Shown: one piece after another, positions 8,324 through 17,642 of the stretch | Numbering within the stretch: position 1 is the first letter of the stretch | Layout of the letters: every line of letters starts with the position of its first letter | Assembly (NCBI GenBank): GCA_038324085.1 | Contig: JBBQHP010000005.1 | Location: 1-64,000, forward strand | Origin: Ga0077523 sp038324085 | Lineage (GTDB): Bacteria; Pseudomonadota; Gammaproteobacteria; Burkholderiales; Ga0077523 | DNA length: 64,000 bases | Direction of reading: 5' to 3' | Made by a program: the position numbers and the translations under genes | The notes under the pieces: generated by a model | The model's input: only the letters and a program-made list of their open reading frames with translations | Databases searched by the model: none | Told to the model about the DNA's origin: nothing

Positions 8324-9304
8324 ATGAAACCACGCGTACTGGTGAGTCGGGAGGTGTTCGACGAAACGCTCGCGATGCTCGCCGAACATTTCGATGTCGA
8401 ATCGAACCAGGCCGACATCCGTCGCAGCACTACAGAGCTGACGGCGGCGCTCGCGGACAAGGATGGCGCCGTCATCACCACCGCCGACCGGATCGACGCC
8501 GCGCTGCTCGACCAATGTCCCCGATTGAAGGTGGTGTCGAATGTCGGTGTCGGCTACAACAACCTCGACCTGCCAGCCATCACGCAACACGGCGTCATGG
8601 CGACCAACACGCCCGGCGTGCTCACCGATTCGGTGGCGGACTACACCTTCGGGCTGATCATCGCGACCTGCCGACGCATGACCGAAGGCGAGCAGTACCT
8701 GCGCGAAGGCGACTGGAAGGGCACGTTCCTCAAGCAGATGCTGGGTGTGGACGTGCACGGTGCGACGCTCGGGATCGTCGGCTTCGGCCGGATCGGCCAG
8801 GCCGTGGCGAAGCGCGCGCGCGGCTTCGACATGAACATCCTCTATCACAACCGGCAGCGGCTCGCGCCGGACGACGAAGCACGACACGGCGTGCGTTACC
8901 GCGCGAAGGACCAGCTCCTCCGGGATGCCGACATCGTGGTGCTGCTGACGCCTTATAGCGCCGAAAGCCATCACATGATCGGGGCCGCGGAAATCGCCCT
9001 CATGAAGGCGACGGCGGTGCTCATCAACGTGGCGCGCGGGGGCATCGTCGACGACGCCGCGCTGATCGACGCGCTGGCCACCAGGCGCATCCGTGCGGCG
9101 GGGCTGGACGTGTTCGAGAACGAGCCCGCGCTCAACCCGGGCTTCCTGCGCCTGAAGAACGTCGTGCTTTCGCCGCACATCGCCTCCGCATCGGAGCCGA
9201 CCCGCAAGGCCATGGCCAACACGGCGGCGCGCAACTGCATCGCGGCGCTCACCGGCGGCACGCCTCCCAACCTGCTCAATCCGGAGGTGAAGCCGCGCAG
9301 CTGA
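8324..9304 (+). CDS. D-2-hydroxyacid dehydrogenase (glyoxylate/hydroxypyruvate reductase type)
   Basis: A 326-residue NAD(P)-dependent D-isomer-specific 2-hydroxyacid dehydrogenase. The Rossmann motif is GIVGFGRIGQAVAKRA. Catalytic residues are visible: Arg in NVARGGIVDD, Glu in GLDVFENEP and His in LSPHIASAS. The N-terminal catalytic half has the family segment VSNVGVGYNNLDLPA. Length and motifs fit GhrB/GyaR-like glyoxylate and hydroxypyruvate reductases, which reduce these keto acids to glycolate and D-glycerate. ATG 8324 follows GGGGA. Gap to the antiporter is 72 bp, so co-transcription is possible but not certain. Confidence 0.87.
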   Translation: MKPRVLVSREVFDETLAMLAEHFDVESNQADIRRSTTELTAALADKDGAVITTADRIDAALLDQCPRLKVVSNVGVGYNNLDLPAITQHGVMATNTPGVLTDSVADYTFGLIIATCRRMTEGEQYLREGDWKGTFLKQMLGVDVHGATLGIVGFGRIGQAVAKRARGFDMNILYHNRQRLAPDDEARHGVRYRAKDQLLRDADIVVLLTPYSAESHHMIGAAEIALMKATAVLINVARGGIVDDAALIDALATRRIRAAGLDVFENEPALNPGFLRLKNVVLSPHIASASEPTRKAMANTAARNCIAALTGGTPPNLLNPEVKPRS

Positions 9305-9403
9305 CGGCGCGAACGCGAGGCGCCGCGAAACCACGGCGCTCAGGCCGTGGCGCGCATTCGGCCGGCATGCGCCACGACCCGGACCGGCACAGGGGGAAGC
9401 GGA

Positions 9404-10777
9404 ATGGACGCATTGTTTGCTCTCGGATTGCGCGAGGCGGCGGAACGGATTGCCCGCGGCGAGCTGACGAGCGCGGCATTGGCCGCGAGCTGCACCCGGC
9501 GCACCGCGGAGCTGGAACCGGTGATACGCGCGTGGGAATGGATCGACGCGGACCGCCTGGTGCGCCTGGCGCGTGCGGCCGATCGTCGGCGCGAAGCGGA
9601 TGGCGCGCGAGCGAGCGCGCGGCCGTACGACACCCTGCCGTTGTCCGAGCGCGGCAGGCTGGCGGGCGTTCCCATCGGGGTGAAGGACATCATCGCGACG
9701 GCCGGCATCCCCACGCGCATGGGTTCGCCGATCTATCTTGACCACGTGCCAGCCCGTTCTGCCGAGGTGCTCGACCGCCTGGCGCACTCGGGCGCGCTGG
9801 TCGCCGGCAAGACCGTGAGCACCGAGTTCGCGTTCATGGCGCCGAGCAAGACCCGCAATCCGTGGAATCCGGCACATTCGCCCGGCGGGTCGTCCAGCGG
9901 CTCGGCCGCGGCAGTCGCGTGCGGCATGGTGCCGGCTGCCATCGGCACGCAGACCAACGGCTCGGTGATCCGGCCGGCCGCGTATTGCGGCGTGGTGGGG
10001 TACAAGCCCGGTGCGGGCCGGATCTCCACCGTGGGCGTGCTGCCGTTCTCGGCGACCTTGGATCAGCCGGGCGTGTTCGCACGCTCGGTTGGCGATGCTG
10101 CGCTGCTCGCATCCTGGCTCACGATGCGCGACGGCATCATCGGGCGCCGCGTCACCCCGTTGCGCTCGCCGCCGCGCCTGATCGCGGTGCGCTCGCCGGT
10201 GTGGCACAAGGCCGAAGCCGCGATGCGCCGCCGCTTCCGCGCGGACATCGAACGGCTGCGCGCAGCCGGCGCCCACGTGACCGAGCGCGAGCTGCCCGCC
10301 GCCTTTCTCGACGGTCATCGCGTCCACCGCGTGATCATGCTGTACGAAGCCGCGCGTGCGTCCGCCCTGGTGCGCCGCCACTACGCCGCCCGGTTGAGCG
10401 ACGGGCTCCGCCAGGCCCTGGATGAAGGCGAGCACACCTCCGACGCCGACTATCGCCGGGCGCTGGCGGCGCGCGCGGCGCTGATGAGTGCGCTCTCCGG
10501 GTTTCTGGATGACGCCCATGGCGCCATCGTCACGCCACCCGCGACGGGGGAAGCGCCCACCGTCGAGAGCACCGGCGATCCCGCGTTCTGCACGCTCTGG
10601 ACCTTGTGCGGCGTGCCGGCGATCAGCCTCCCGACCGCTCTCGGACCGCGCGGGCTGCCGCTCGGCATCCAGGTGGTAGGGCGGAGCGGGGAATCGAACT
10701 ATCTGCTCGCGGTGGCGGCATGGTGCGAGGCCAGTTTCGCCTTCGAGGGCCTGCTGGAACGTGCCGACCGGGCGTAG
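9404..10777 (+). CDS. Amidase (amidase-signature family)
   Basis: A 457-residue amidase-signature hydrolase with the Ser-cisSer-Lys triad: Lys in GVKDIIATAG, the Gly/Ser-rich signature PGGSSSGSAAAVACG, and the nucleophile region GTQTNGSVIRPA. The signature reads GTQTNGS where many family members have GTDTGGS, a variant I associate with broad-specificity amidases. It hydrolyses an amide to acid and ammonia; there is no partner subunit nearby, so it is not GatA. Start is ATG 9404 behind AGGGGGAAG. The gene is followed after 35 bp by a small membrane protein gene with its own Shine-Dalgarno sequence. Confidence 0.85.
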   Translation: MDALFALGLREAAERIARGELTSAALAASCTRRTAELEPVIRAWEWIDADRLVRLARAADRRREADGARASARPYDTLPLSERGRLAGVPIGVKDIIATAGIPTRMGSPIYLDHVPARSAEVLDRLAHSGALVAGKTVSTEFAFMAPSKTRNPWNPAHSPGGSSSGSAAAVACGMVPAAIGTQTNGSVIRPAAYCGVVGYKPGAGRISTVGVLPFSATLDQPGVFARSVGDAALLASWLTMRDGIIGRRVTPLRSPPRLIAVRSPVWHKAEAAMRRRFRADIERLRAAGAHVTERELPAAFLDGHRVHRVIMLYEAARASALVRRHYAARLSDGLRQALDEGEHTSDADYRRALAARAALMSALSGFLDDAHGAIVTPPATGEAPTVESTGDPAFCTLWTLCGVPAISLPTALGPRGLPLGIQVVGRSGESNYLLAVAAWCEASFAFEGLLERADRA

Positions 10778-10812
10778 ACTCGCTGCGTCGATCGAGTTCC
10801 GAGGGAGAGATC

Positions 10813-11379
10813 ATGGCGATGTCCACACTCGCTTCTTCCGGCAGCGCTCCGCTCGCTGCGCCCGCGAGGCCGTTGCTGTTGCGTGGGTTGCTGCTGGCGG
10901 GCTGCGCCGTTGCAGCGATGATCGCGGCCACGCATGGCCATCCGGATGCCCTGCTCCGGAGCGACCCGGAGCTCGCCCGGCTGTTGCGCGGCATCGCGCT
11001 CGTCAAGGTCGCCCTCCTGGCTGCGACCCTGGCCCTCGTGGCCTGGCGCTTCCGCTGGCCGGTCAAGCTCCCGTTCGCGGCCAGTTACGTCGTCGCCTCG
11101 GCCATGATGGCGGGCGCGACGGCATTGATCTGGCAGTTGACGCGCATTCCCGTCGCAGCAGTGGTGTACCACGCGGGCCTGCTCTCGATGCTGGTGACGA
11201 TGCTCCGGGATGACGGGGGTCGGTACCGCGCGGCGGCGGCATTGTTTCGCGTGGCCGACCCGCGTCGCTCGACGGGGCCGCGATCGGCAGGCCGGCTCAG
11301 CCGGCCGGCAGCTGTACCGCAATTACCCCGTGGACGACTCTCCGCGCGAAGGTCGTCTCGGAGTCGACCCCCTCGGTGA
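10813..11379 (+). CDS. Small four-helix membrane protein of unknown function
   Basis: Start is ATG 10813 with GAGGGAGA upstream. Residues about 18-38, 58-80, 85-107 and 112-130 form four hydrophobic segments, so it is an inner-membrane protein. I do not recognise the family. The last ~40 residues are Arg/Pro/Ser-rich and low in complexity. They are encoded by sequence antisense to the 3' end of the lipoprotein gene (11297-11379 overlap), so the natural stop may have been lost and the tail read through. Without that tail the protein would end soon after the fourth helix. The gene itself looks real; the tail is doubtful. Confidence 0.55.
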   Translation: MAMSTLASSGSAPLAAPARPLLLRGLLLAGCAVAAMIAATHGHPDALLRSDPELARLLRGIALVKVALLAATLALVAWRFRWPVKLPFAASYVVASAMMAGATALIWQLTRIPVAAVVYHAGLLSMLVTMLRDDGGRYRAAAALFRVADPRRSTGPRSAGRLSRPAAVPQLPRGRLSARRSSRSRPPR

Positions 11380-11725
11380 ACTGCAGGATCGAGTAGCCGG
11401 CAAAGCCGTTGTCGTCGACGATCTCCTGCGCCTTGCGGCGGAAAACGCCGAGGGCCTCGCCGTCGCCGCCGGTGGAGAAGCGTTTTTTTCGCAGGCTGAT
11501 CGCGACCCGGGTGGGATCGAGCTGATCGACCTTGACTTCCCAGTTGGGCGCCAGCGGATCGATGACGTAGTAGGCCACCACGCCGACGATGGCGACGCCG
11601 ACGACCGCTTCGAGCGCCGGGTGGAAGCTTGACGAGACCGTCACCGTCTTGTCCGGAATGAGCGGCGAGGACCCGCAGCCGGCAAGAACTGCCGCCAGCG
11701 GAATCACGACGGCGATTTTTTTCAT
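11297..11725 (-). CDS. Putative lipoprotein
   Basis: A 142-residue protein with a lipoprotein signal (MKKIAVVIPLAAVLAGC, lipobox LAGC, acylated Cys at residue 17). After the signal there is a short hydrophobic stretch (ALEAVVGVAIVGVVAYYVI), so the mature protein may also contact a membrane. The rest is a beta-rich domain ending ILQFTEGVDSETTFARRVVHG. I do not recognise a characterised family. Start is ATG 11725 with GTGAGGTG upstream. The 3' end overlaps the convergent membrane-protein gene by 83 bp. Confidence 0.7.
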   Translation of the reverse strand: MKKIAVVIPLAAVLAGCGSSPLIPDKTVTVSSSFHPALEAVVGVAIVGVVAYYVIDPLAPNWEVKVDQLDPTRVAISLRKKRFSTGGDGEALGVFRRKAQEIVDDNGFAGYSILQFTEGVDSETTFARRVVHGVIAVQLPAG

Positions 11726-11901
11726 CGAGTGCACCTCACGAAGGATCGATTCGGCGATTGCAAAGGAACTCCGCGCCATCCAGCAAGTCTCGGGCCGGGG
11801 TGCCTTGCGCATGCGCGCGGTCCGGGCAACGCGTGTTCGGGTAGCATCTGCCGCAGCCGGCATGCGTTGAGGCCCGATTCCGTCCACCCGATTCCATCTC
11901 G

Positions 11902-14676
11902 ATGCCGCTCTTGTTCGCATTGCTCCTGCTCCCGTTCTGCGGGTCGATCGTGTCGGCGCTACTGCACGAACGCAACCGCACCGCCATCGCGTGGAGCGCG
12001 GCCATGGTCCCGATCGCGGGACTGGCATTGTTGTGGTGGCTGTCCGGCCACGTCTTCGATGGCGACGCCTGGCTGGTGCGCGTGCCCTGGATCGAGCCGC
12101 TCGGACTGAACCTCTCGCTCCGGCTCGACGGCCTGTCGCTCCTGTTCGTCGGATTGATCTTCGGCATCGGCCTGCTGGTGATCGTCTATGGCCGGTACTA
12201 CCTTGCCCCCGAGGATTCGTTCGGCCGCTTCTATGCGCTCCTGCTGGCGTTCATGGGCGCGATGGTCGGCATCGCGCTGTCCGACAACCTGCTGCTCACC
12301 CTCGTGTTCTGGGAACTCACCAGTCTCACGTCGTTTCTGCTGATCGGTTACTGGAGCGGCCGCCCCGACGCGCGGCAGGGCGCACGCATGGCGCTCGCGG
12401 TCACGGGCATGGGCGGGCTCGCGCTGCTCGCCGGCGCGTTGCTGCTCGGAAACATCGCGGGAACCTTCGAGATCTCCGAACTGCTGCGCAAGGGCGAGCT
12501 GATCCGTACCCATCCGCACTATGCCGCTGCGTTGCTCCTGATCCTCGTCGGTACCTTCAGCAAGTCGGCGCAGTTCCCGTTCCATTTCTGGCTGCCGAAC
12601 GCCATGGCGGCACCCACGCCTGCCTCGGCGTATCTCCATTCCGCGACGATGGTGAAGGCGGGCATCTTCCTGCTGGCGCGTCTGTGGCCCGCGCTCTCGG
12701 GTACCGAACTCTGGTTCTACCTGGTGACCGGGACGGGGCTCATCACGCTCCTGCTCGGCGCGTACACCGCGCTGTTCCGGCATGACTTGAAGGGACTGCT
12801 CGCGTACTCGACCATCAGCCATCTCGGCCTGATCGTCCTGCTGCTCGGTCTGAACAGCAAGCTCGCTGCAGTGGCCGCCGTGTTCCATGTCATCAATCAC
12901 GCGACGTTCAAGGCCTCGCTGTTCATGGCTGCGGGCATCATCGACCACGAGACCGGCTCGCGCGACATGCGCAAGCTCGCCGGCCTCTGGCGCTACATGC
13001 CCTGGACCGGCGCGCTCGCCATGGTCGCGGCGGCGTCCATGGCGGGGGTGCCGTTGTTGAACGGTTTCCTGTCCAAGGAGATGTTCTTCGCCGAGACCCT
13101 GGAGCTGGAGGGCACGCATGCGTTCACCTGGGTGGTGCCGCTCGTGGCCACGGTCGCGGGCGTGTTCAGCGTGGCGTACTCGACGCGTTTCATCCACGAC
13201 GTATTCTTCAACGGCGAGTGGGACACCAGCGAGCGCGTACCGCACGAACCGCCGCGCTGGATGCGCATTCCGGTGGAAGTGCTGGTGGCTGTCTGCCTGC
13301 TGGTCGGGGTTGCCCCGAGCATCACCGTGGCGCCGATCCTCGCGGTCGCCGCGCAGAGCGTCATCGGCGGCGCGCTGCCGGAGTACAGCCTGGCAATCTG
13401 GCACGGATTCACCTGGCCGCTCGTGATGAGCATCTTCGCCGCGGTGCTGGGGCTGGCGCTGTACTTCGGTGCGCAGCGCTATTACAACCTGCACCTGTTC
13501 GATACCCGCAGCCCCTGGACCGGTGCGCGGTTCTATCAGGCGCTGATCCGCGGCCTGATGCGATTCGCGCGGCGCTTCACGCAGGCCACGGTCACCGGCA
13601 GCCTGCAGCGCCAGGTCGTGCTGCTGGTGGCGGTCGCGCTCGCGGCCGGATGGCTGCCGTTCGTCGCGGGCGTGCCGGATCGCGCCATCGCTGTCTACAC
13701 ACCGCTGAACGTCATCGCGCTCATGGGCTGGCTGGTGCTCGCGATCGCCTCCGTCGCCGTGGTCGCGATGCACCGGCAACGACTGAATGCGCTGATCCTC
13801 ACCGGCGCCGTCGGTCTCATGGTGGCGCTCGCCTTCGCGTATTTCTCGGCGCCCGATCTGGCGCTCACGCAGCTTGCCGTGGAGGTGGCGACGATCCTGC
13901 TGATGCTGCTTGCATTGCCATTCCTGCCCGCGAGCTCGGCGCCCGAATCGTCGACGTCGCGACGTCTGCGCGATGGCGTCATCGCCGCTGCCGTCGGGAT
14001 CGGCATGGGCGGGGCTGCGTGGTGGATGATGACCTCGCAAGGCGACAGCGTCTCTGCGGAGCACATCGCCCGCAGCGTAGCGGAGGGCGGCGGAACGAAC
14101 GTGGTCAACGTCATCCTCGTGGATTTTCGCGGCTTCGACACCTTCGGCGAGATCACCGTGCTGGCGGTCGCGGCGCTCGGGGTCTTCGCGTTGCTGGCCG
14201 GCCAGCCGGGCGCGACGCCCGACGCTACGGACGAAGCCTTTCGACCCGTCATGCTGGCATTGCTCGCCCGCGTGCTGCTGCCACTGGCCCTGCTGGTGTC
14301 GGTGCACATCTTCCTGCGCGGCCACAACCTGCCCGGCGGCGGTTTCGTCGCCGGCCTCGCGACCGGCGTGATGCTGGCGATGCTCTACGTCGCCAATGGC
14401 GCTCGGTGGACCGCGCGGCGGCTGCGGTTCGATTTTCAGCAGGCGATCGCGGCAGGTCTCGTGATCGCCGCGGCAACGGGTATTGGCGCCTGGTACTTCG
14501 ATAAGCCCTTCCTCACGAGCGCCCACGGGATCCTGCACGTGCCGCTGATCGGCGAGCTGCATCTCGCCACTGCAGCATTGTTCGATCTCGGCGTCTACCT
14601 GGTGGTGGTCGGCGTGATCATGGTCATCCTCGAGCAGCTCGGGCGCCTCGTGCCGCTGCGGGCGTCGGTGCGCTGA
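11902..14676 (+). CDS. mrpA: Mrp/Mnh/Pha antiporter subunit A fused to subunit B
   Basis: The 924-residue product is the largest subunit of the multisubunit cation/proton antiporter. Its first ~500 residues are homologous to NADH dehydrogenase subunit NuoL: FWELTSLTSFLLIGYW, KSAQFPFHFWLPNAMAAPTPASAYLHS and HDLKGLLAYSTISHLGL are clear. The last ~150 residues (RVLLPLALLVSVHIFLRGHNLPGGG onward, read with its context) are an MnhB domain, so A and B are one polypeptide, as in the Pha systems of proteobacteria. It acts in the inner membrane exchanging Na+ or K+ for H+ and supports pH and salt tolerance. Start ATG 11902 has no obvious Shine-Dalgarno sequence. First gene of a six-gene operon. Confidence 0.93.
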   Translation: MPLLFALLLLPFCGSIVSALLHERNRTAIAWSAAMVPIAGLALLWWLSGHVFDGDAWLVRVPWIEPLGLNLSLRLDGLSLLFVGLIFGIGLLVIVYGRYYLAPEDSFGRFYALLLAFMGAMVGIALSDNLLLTLVFWELTSLTSFLLIGYWSGRPDARQGARMALAVTGMGGLALLAGALLLGNIAGTFEISELLRKGELIRTHPHYAAALLLILVGTFSKSAQFPFHFWLPNAMAAPTPASAYLHSATMVKAGIFLLARLWPALSGTELWFYLVTGTGLITLLLGAYTALFRHDLKGLLAYSTISHLGLIVLLLGLNSKLAAVAAVFHVINHATFKASLFMAAGIIDHETGSRDMRKLAGLWRYMPWTGALAMVAAASMAGVPLLNGFLSKEMFFAETLELEGTHAFTWVVPLVATVAGVFSVAYSTRFIHDVFFNGEWDTSERVPHEPPRWMRIPVEVLVAVCLLVGVAPSITVAPILAVAAQSVIGGALPEYSLAIWHGFTWPLVMSIFAAVLGLALYFGAQRYYNLHLFDTRSPWTGARFYQALIRGLMRFARRFTQATVTGSLQRQVVLLVAVALAAGWLPFVAGVPDRAIAVYTPLNVIALMGWLVLAIASVAVVAMHRQRLNALILTGAVGLMVALAFAYFSAPDLALTQLAVEVATILLMLLALPFLPASSAPESSTSRRLRDGVIAAAVGIGMGGAAWWMMTSQGDSVSAEHIARSVAEGGGTNVVNVILVDFRGFDTFGEITVLAVAALGVFALLAGQPGATPDATDEAFRPVMLALLARVLLPLALLVSVHIFLRGHNLPGGGFVAGLATGVMLAMLYVANGARWTARRLRFDFQQAIAAGLVIAAATGIGAWYFDKPFLTSAHGILHVPLIGELHLATAALFDLGVYLVVVGVIMVILEQLGRLVPLRASVR

Positions 14677-14678
14677 AC

Positions 14679-14999
14679 GTGGAACTTCTGCTCGCGACCG
14701 CCATCGGCCTGCTCGCGGCGGCAGGCAGCTACCTGTGCCTGCGTGCGCGCACGTTTCCGGTCGTCCTCGGCATCACTTTCCTGTCCTACGCCGTGAACCT
14801 GTTCATCTTCGTCGCGGGCGGCGTGCGCATCGAGCAACCACCGATTGTGGGTGCGGCGGTCGCGATGACCGACCCGCTCCCGCAGGCGCTCGTCCTGACC
14901 GCGATCGTCATCGGTTTCGGAATGACCGCATATCTGGTCGTGCTGGCGATGCGGGCCTATGCGACGAGCGGCAGCGACCACGTGGACGGCGGGCGATGA
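14679..14999 (+). CDS. mrpC: Mrp/Mnh/Pha antiporter subunit C
   Basis: The 106-residue product has three hydrophobic segments and resembles NuoK, as subunit C should: an early GLLAAAGSYLCLRARTF, then GITFLSYAVNLFIF and DPLPQALVLTAIVIGFG, the latter being the family's best-conserved segment. Translation starts at GTG 14679, two bases after the mrpA stop, and the stop overlaps the start of mrpD in an ATGA. Length is typical (about 110). It works only within the Mrp complex. Confidence 0.92.
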   Translation: MELLLATAIGLLAAAGSYLCLRARTFPVVLGITFLSYAVNLFIFVAGGVRIEQPPIVGAAVAMTDPLPQALVLTAIVIGFGMTAYLVVLAMRAYATSGSDHVDGGR

Positions 15000-16537
15000 C
15001 TCACTGGATCGTCGTGCCCTTCCTGCTGCCCGCCCTCACGGCATGCGTGCTGCTGCTGCTCAAGGATCGGCTCCGGGCGCAGCGTGTGGTGTCGGTGTTC
15101 TCGATGCTCGTGCTGCTGGGCGTGGTTGCCGGACTGGTCGCCGTCGCGGGCGGCGACGGCATCGGCGTGTATGCGCTCGGCAACTGGCCCGCGCGCATCG
15201 GCATCGTGTTCGTCCTGGACCGTTTCTCGGCCCTGATGATGATGCTCACCGCCACGATCGCCGCCGCAAGCCTGCTCTACGCGGTGCAGGGCTGGGACGC
15301 GCGTGGTGCTCATTTCCATCCTTTGTTCCATTTCCAGCTGATGGGACTGAACGGCGCGTTCCTGACCGGCGACCTGTTCAATCTCTTCGTCTGCTTCGAG
15401 CTGCTGCTGATCGCGTCGTACGCCCTGCTCCAGCATGGCGGTGGGGCGGAGCGCCCGAAGTTCGGCATCCACTATGTGGTGCTGAACTTGATCGGATCGG
15501 CATTGTTCCTGATCGCGGTGAGCATCCTGTATCGCATCGCGGGTACGCTCAACATGGCCGACCTCGCCGTGGCGCTGGGCAACGCACCACCGGCGCAGGC
15601 CCCGTGGATCCGCGCCGGCGGCCTGCTGCTGCTCGTCGTGTTCCTGCTGAAGGCGGCCGCGGCACCGTTGTACCTCTGGCTGCCTGGAACCTACGCTGCA
15701 GCGTCGGCACCGGTCACCGCGCTGTTCGCGGTTCTGACCAAGGTGGGCGTGTATGCGATCGCGCGCGTCTATCCGATCGTGTTCGGTGCCAGCGCGGCGA
15801 TGGATGTCGTCGCGGCAGTGGTCGTTCCGGCCGCGCTGGCGACGCTCGCTTGCGCGACCTTGGGCGCCTTCGCCGCCACGACCCTCACCCAGCTCGCGGT
15901 GTGGCTGACCTTGGTATCGAGTGCCACGCTGCTCGCGGCGGTAGGGCTGTTCACCACCGAGGGTCTCGGGGGTGCGCTCTACTATCTGCTCGCGAGCACG
16001 CTGGCCACACCCGCCCTGTTGTTGCTCGCGGATGCGCTCGCGGGTGCGCGCGGCAGCTTCGGCGACCGGCTTTGCCGGGCCCCGCGGATGCACCATGCCC
16101 AACGGGTCGGCGCGTTGTACTTCGTGGTCGCCATGGCGGTCGCGGGCATGCCGCCGCTCGCCGGCTTCCTGGGCAAGATGCTGATCCTGCAAGGGGCCGG
16201 GCCGGCACCCTGGTTCTGGTCGGTCGTGCTCGGCGCGTCCCTGCTGAATCTGTTGGCACTGGCGCGTGCCGGTACGCGGTTGTTCTGGTCGGCCGCGTCG
16301 GATCCGTGCGACGGCCTGCCCGCGTCGGTATCGGCGTTGCGCCTCGCGCCGGTGCTCGCGCTGACCGCCGCGATCGTCGGGCTCTCGGTATTCGCCGGGC
16401 CGGTGGATCGCTATACCCGCGCCGCCGCGGTGCGCGTGATCGAACCGGCCAATTACCTGGAAGCCGTGCTGGGCGCGGACACGCTGCGCTGGACGGTCCG
16501 CGTCCTCGGCCCGGACGCATCGGGAGCGCGTCCGTGA
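14996..16537 (+). CDS. mrpD: Mrp/Mnh/Pha antiporter subunit D
   Basis: A 513-residue NuoN/NuoM-like antiporter subunit with about 14 membrane segments. Recognisable segments include NLFVCFELLLIASYALL (with the conserved Glu), FLLKAAAAPLYLWLPGTYAAA (conserved Lys in the channel), and the late AGMPPLAGFLGKMLILQ. With subunit A it forms the probable proton/cation path. ATG 14996 overlaps the mrpC stop by four bases (ATGA); the stop overlaps the mrpE start (GTGA). Upstream in-frame codons belong to mrpC sequence read in another frame. Confidence 0.93.
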   Translation: MTHWIVVPFLLPALTACVLLLLKDRLRAQRVVSVFSMLVLLGVVAGLVAVAGGDGIGVYALGNWPARIGIVFVLDRFSALMMMLTATIAAASLLYAVQGWDARGAHFHPLFHFQLMGLNGAFLTGDLFNLFVCFELLLIASYALLQHGGGAERPKFGIHYVVLNLIGSALFLIAVSILYRIAGTLNMADLAVALGNAPPAQAPWIRAGGLLLLVVFLLKAAAAPLYLWLPGTYAAASAPVTALFAVLTKVGVYAIARVYPIVFGASAAMDVVAAVVVPAALATLACATLGAFAATTLTQLAVWLTLVSSATLLAAVGLFTTEGLGGALYYLLASTLATPALLLLADALAGARGSFGDRLCRAPRMHHAQRVGALYFVVAMAVAGMPPLAGFLGKMLILQGAGPAPWFWSVVLGASLLNLLALARAGTRLFWSAASDPCDGLPASVSALRLAPVLALTAAIVGLSVFAGPVDRYTRAAAVRVIEPANYLEAVLGADTLRWTVRVLGPDASGARP

Positions 16538-17025
16538 CGCGGCGCATCCTGCCCCATCCCCGGCTCGCTGTCGGGCTCGCCCTGCTCTGGCTGCTGCTGG
16601 CCAACTCGATCTCGCCCGGCAATGTCGTGCTCGCCATCGTGCTCGGGACGGGCATCGGACTCGCCGTGCGCTCGATCTGGCCGCCGATGCCGCGCATTCG
16701 CGCGCCGCTGAAGGCGATCGCCTACGTCTGGCTGGTTCTGGGCGACATCCTGGTCGCCAACTTCCAGGTCGCGCGCCTCGTGCTCGGTCCGATTGCGCGC
16801 TTGCGCCCGCGTATAGTCACCATCGCGCTGGATGTCGACGATCCGGTCGTCGCGGCGCTGCTGGCAGCGACGGTGACGCTGACGCCGGGCACGGTCTCCG
16901 TCGATCTCGACGTCGAAGCACGACGGCTCGTGGTGCACGCTCTCGACGCGCCCGACGATCGATCGGTGATCGATGCGATCAAGACGCGATACGAAGCGCG
17001 CCTGAAGGAGATATTTCGATGCTGA
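16534..17025 (+). CDS. mrpE: Mrp/Mnh/Pha antiporter subunit E
   Basis: A 163-residue MnhE-type protein. N-terminal half: two hydrophobic segments (LAVGLALLWLLLANSIS and VVLAIVLGTGIGLAV). Middle: VLGDILVANFQVARLVLGP, typical of MnhE. The C-terminal soluble part begins TVTLTPGTVSVDLD, the strongest family motif. GTG 16534 overlaps the mrpD stop (GTGA) and the stop at 17023-17025 overlaps the mrpF start. Required for complex function in characterised systems, though its exact role is not catalytic. Confidence 0.92.
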   Translation: MTRRILPHPRLAVGLALLWLLLANSISPGNVVLAIVLGTGIGLAVRSIWPPMPRIRAPLKAIAYVWLVLGDILVANFQVARLVLGPIARLRPRIVTIALDVDDPVVAALLAATVTLTPGTVSVDLDVEARRLVVHALDAPDDRSVIDAIKTRYEARLKEIFRC

Positions 17026-17288
17026 GCGGTGCGCTCGCCGTGGCCGGAATGATGCTGGGCTGCGCCATGTTGCTGAACGTCTGGCGACTCGTCCTGGGGC
17101 CGGCGGCGACCGACCGCATCCTCGCGCTCGATACGCTCAGCGTGAATGCTGCGGGCATCGTCATCCTCTATTGCATCGAATCCGGCAGCACACTCTATTT
17201 CGAAGCGGCGCTGCTGATCGCGCTGCTCGGATTCGTCGGCACCGTCGCGCTCGCCAAGTACCTGCTGCGCGGCGACATCATCGAATAG
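17019..17288 (+). CDS. mrpF: Mrp/Mnh/Pha antiporter subunit F
   Basis: The 89-residue product carries three hydrophobic segments and the family segment RLVLGPAATDRILALDTLS, with GFVGTVALAKYL near the end. ATG 17019 lies inside the 3' end of mrpE (7-bp overlap), so the two are translationally coupled. MrpF has been linked to bile-salt and Na+ efflux in Bacillus-type systems; here it is simply the fifth operon member. Confidence 0.92.
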   Translation: MLSGALAVAGMMLGCAMLLNVWRLVLGPAATDRILALDTLSVNAAGIVILYCIESGSTLYFEAALLIALLGFVGTVALAKYLLRGDIIE

Positions 17289-17297
17289 GAAACGCCC

Positions 17298-17642
17298 TTG
17301 GTCATCGATGCGATCGTGTCCGTGCTGGTGCTCCTCGGCGCCGCATTCGCCCTGCTCGGATCCATCGGGTTGGCACGCTTCCCCGATTTGCTCACGCGCC
17401 TGCACGGTCCCAGCAAGGCGACGACGCTGGGTGTCGGCAGCCTGCTGGTCGCGTCGATCGTGTTCTTCTCGACCCGGAGCGATGGCCTGAGCCTGCACGA
17501 GCTGCTCATCACCTTGTTCATCGCGATCACTGCACCGGTGAGTGCGCAGTTCATCGCGCTGGCGTCGCGCGCAGCCGCCAGGGGCTCGACGACCACCGCA
17601 TCGGAGCGCGATCGCGCGGACGACAACGCGCCGGGAACGTAG
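17298..17642 (+). CDS. mrpG: Mrp/Mnh/Pha antiporter subunit G
   Basis: The 114-residue last subunit. Family marks are GSIGLARFPDLLTRLHGPSK and TLGVGSLLVAS, and the C-terminus LFIAITAPVSAQFIALASRA is the usual third membrane segment. The start is TTG 17298, supported by AGGA seven bases upstream; no ATG is available at the right place. About 20 polar residues follow the last helix. The operon seems to end here: the next 278 bp are non-coding before a gene with its own Shine-Dalgarno sequence. Confidence 0.9.
   Translation: MVIDAIVSVLVLLGAAFALLGSIGLARFPDLLTRLHGPSKATTLGVGSLLVASIVFFSTRSDGLSLHELLITLFIAITAPVSAQFIALASRAAARGSTTTASERDRADDNAPGT

Noticed and set aside
6368..10519. A 1383-codon open frame on the minus strand across four plus-strand genes
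   Set aside because: Rich in Arg, His, Asp, Gln and Ala with no domain. It is the antisense shadow of GC-rich coding genes, whose own frames show strong families.
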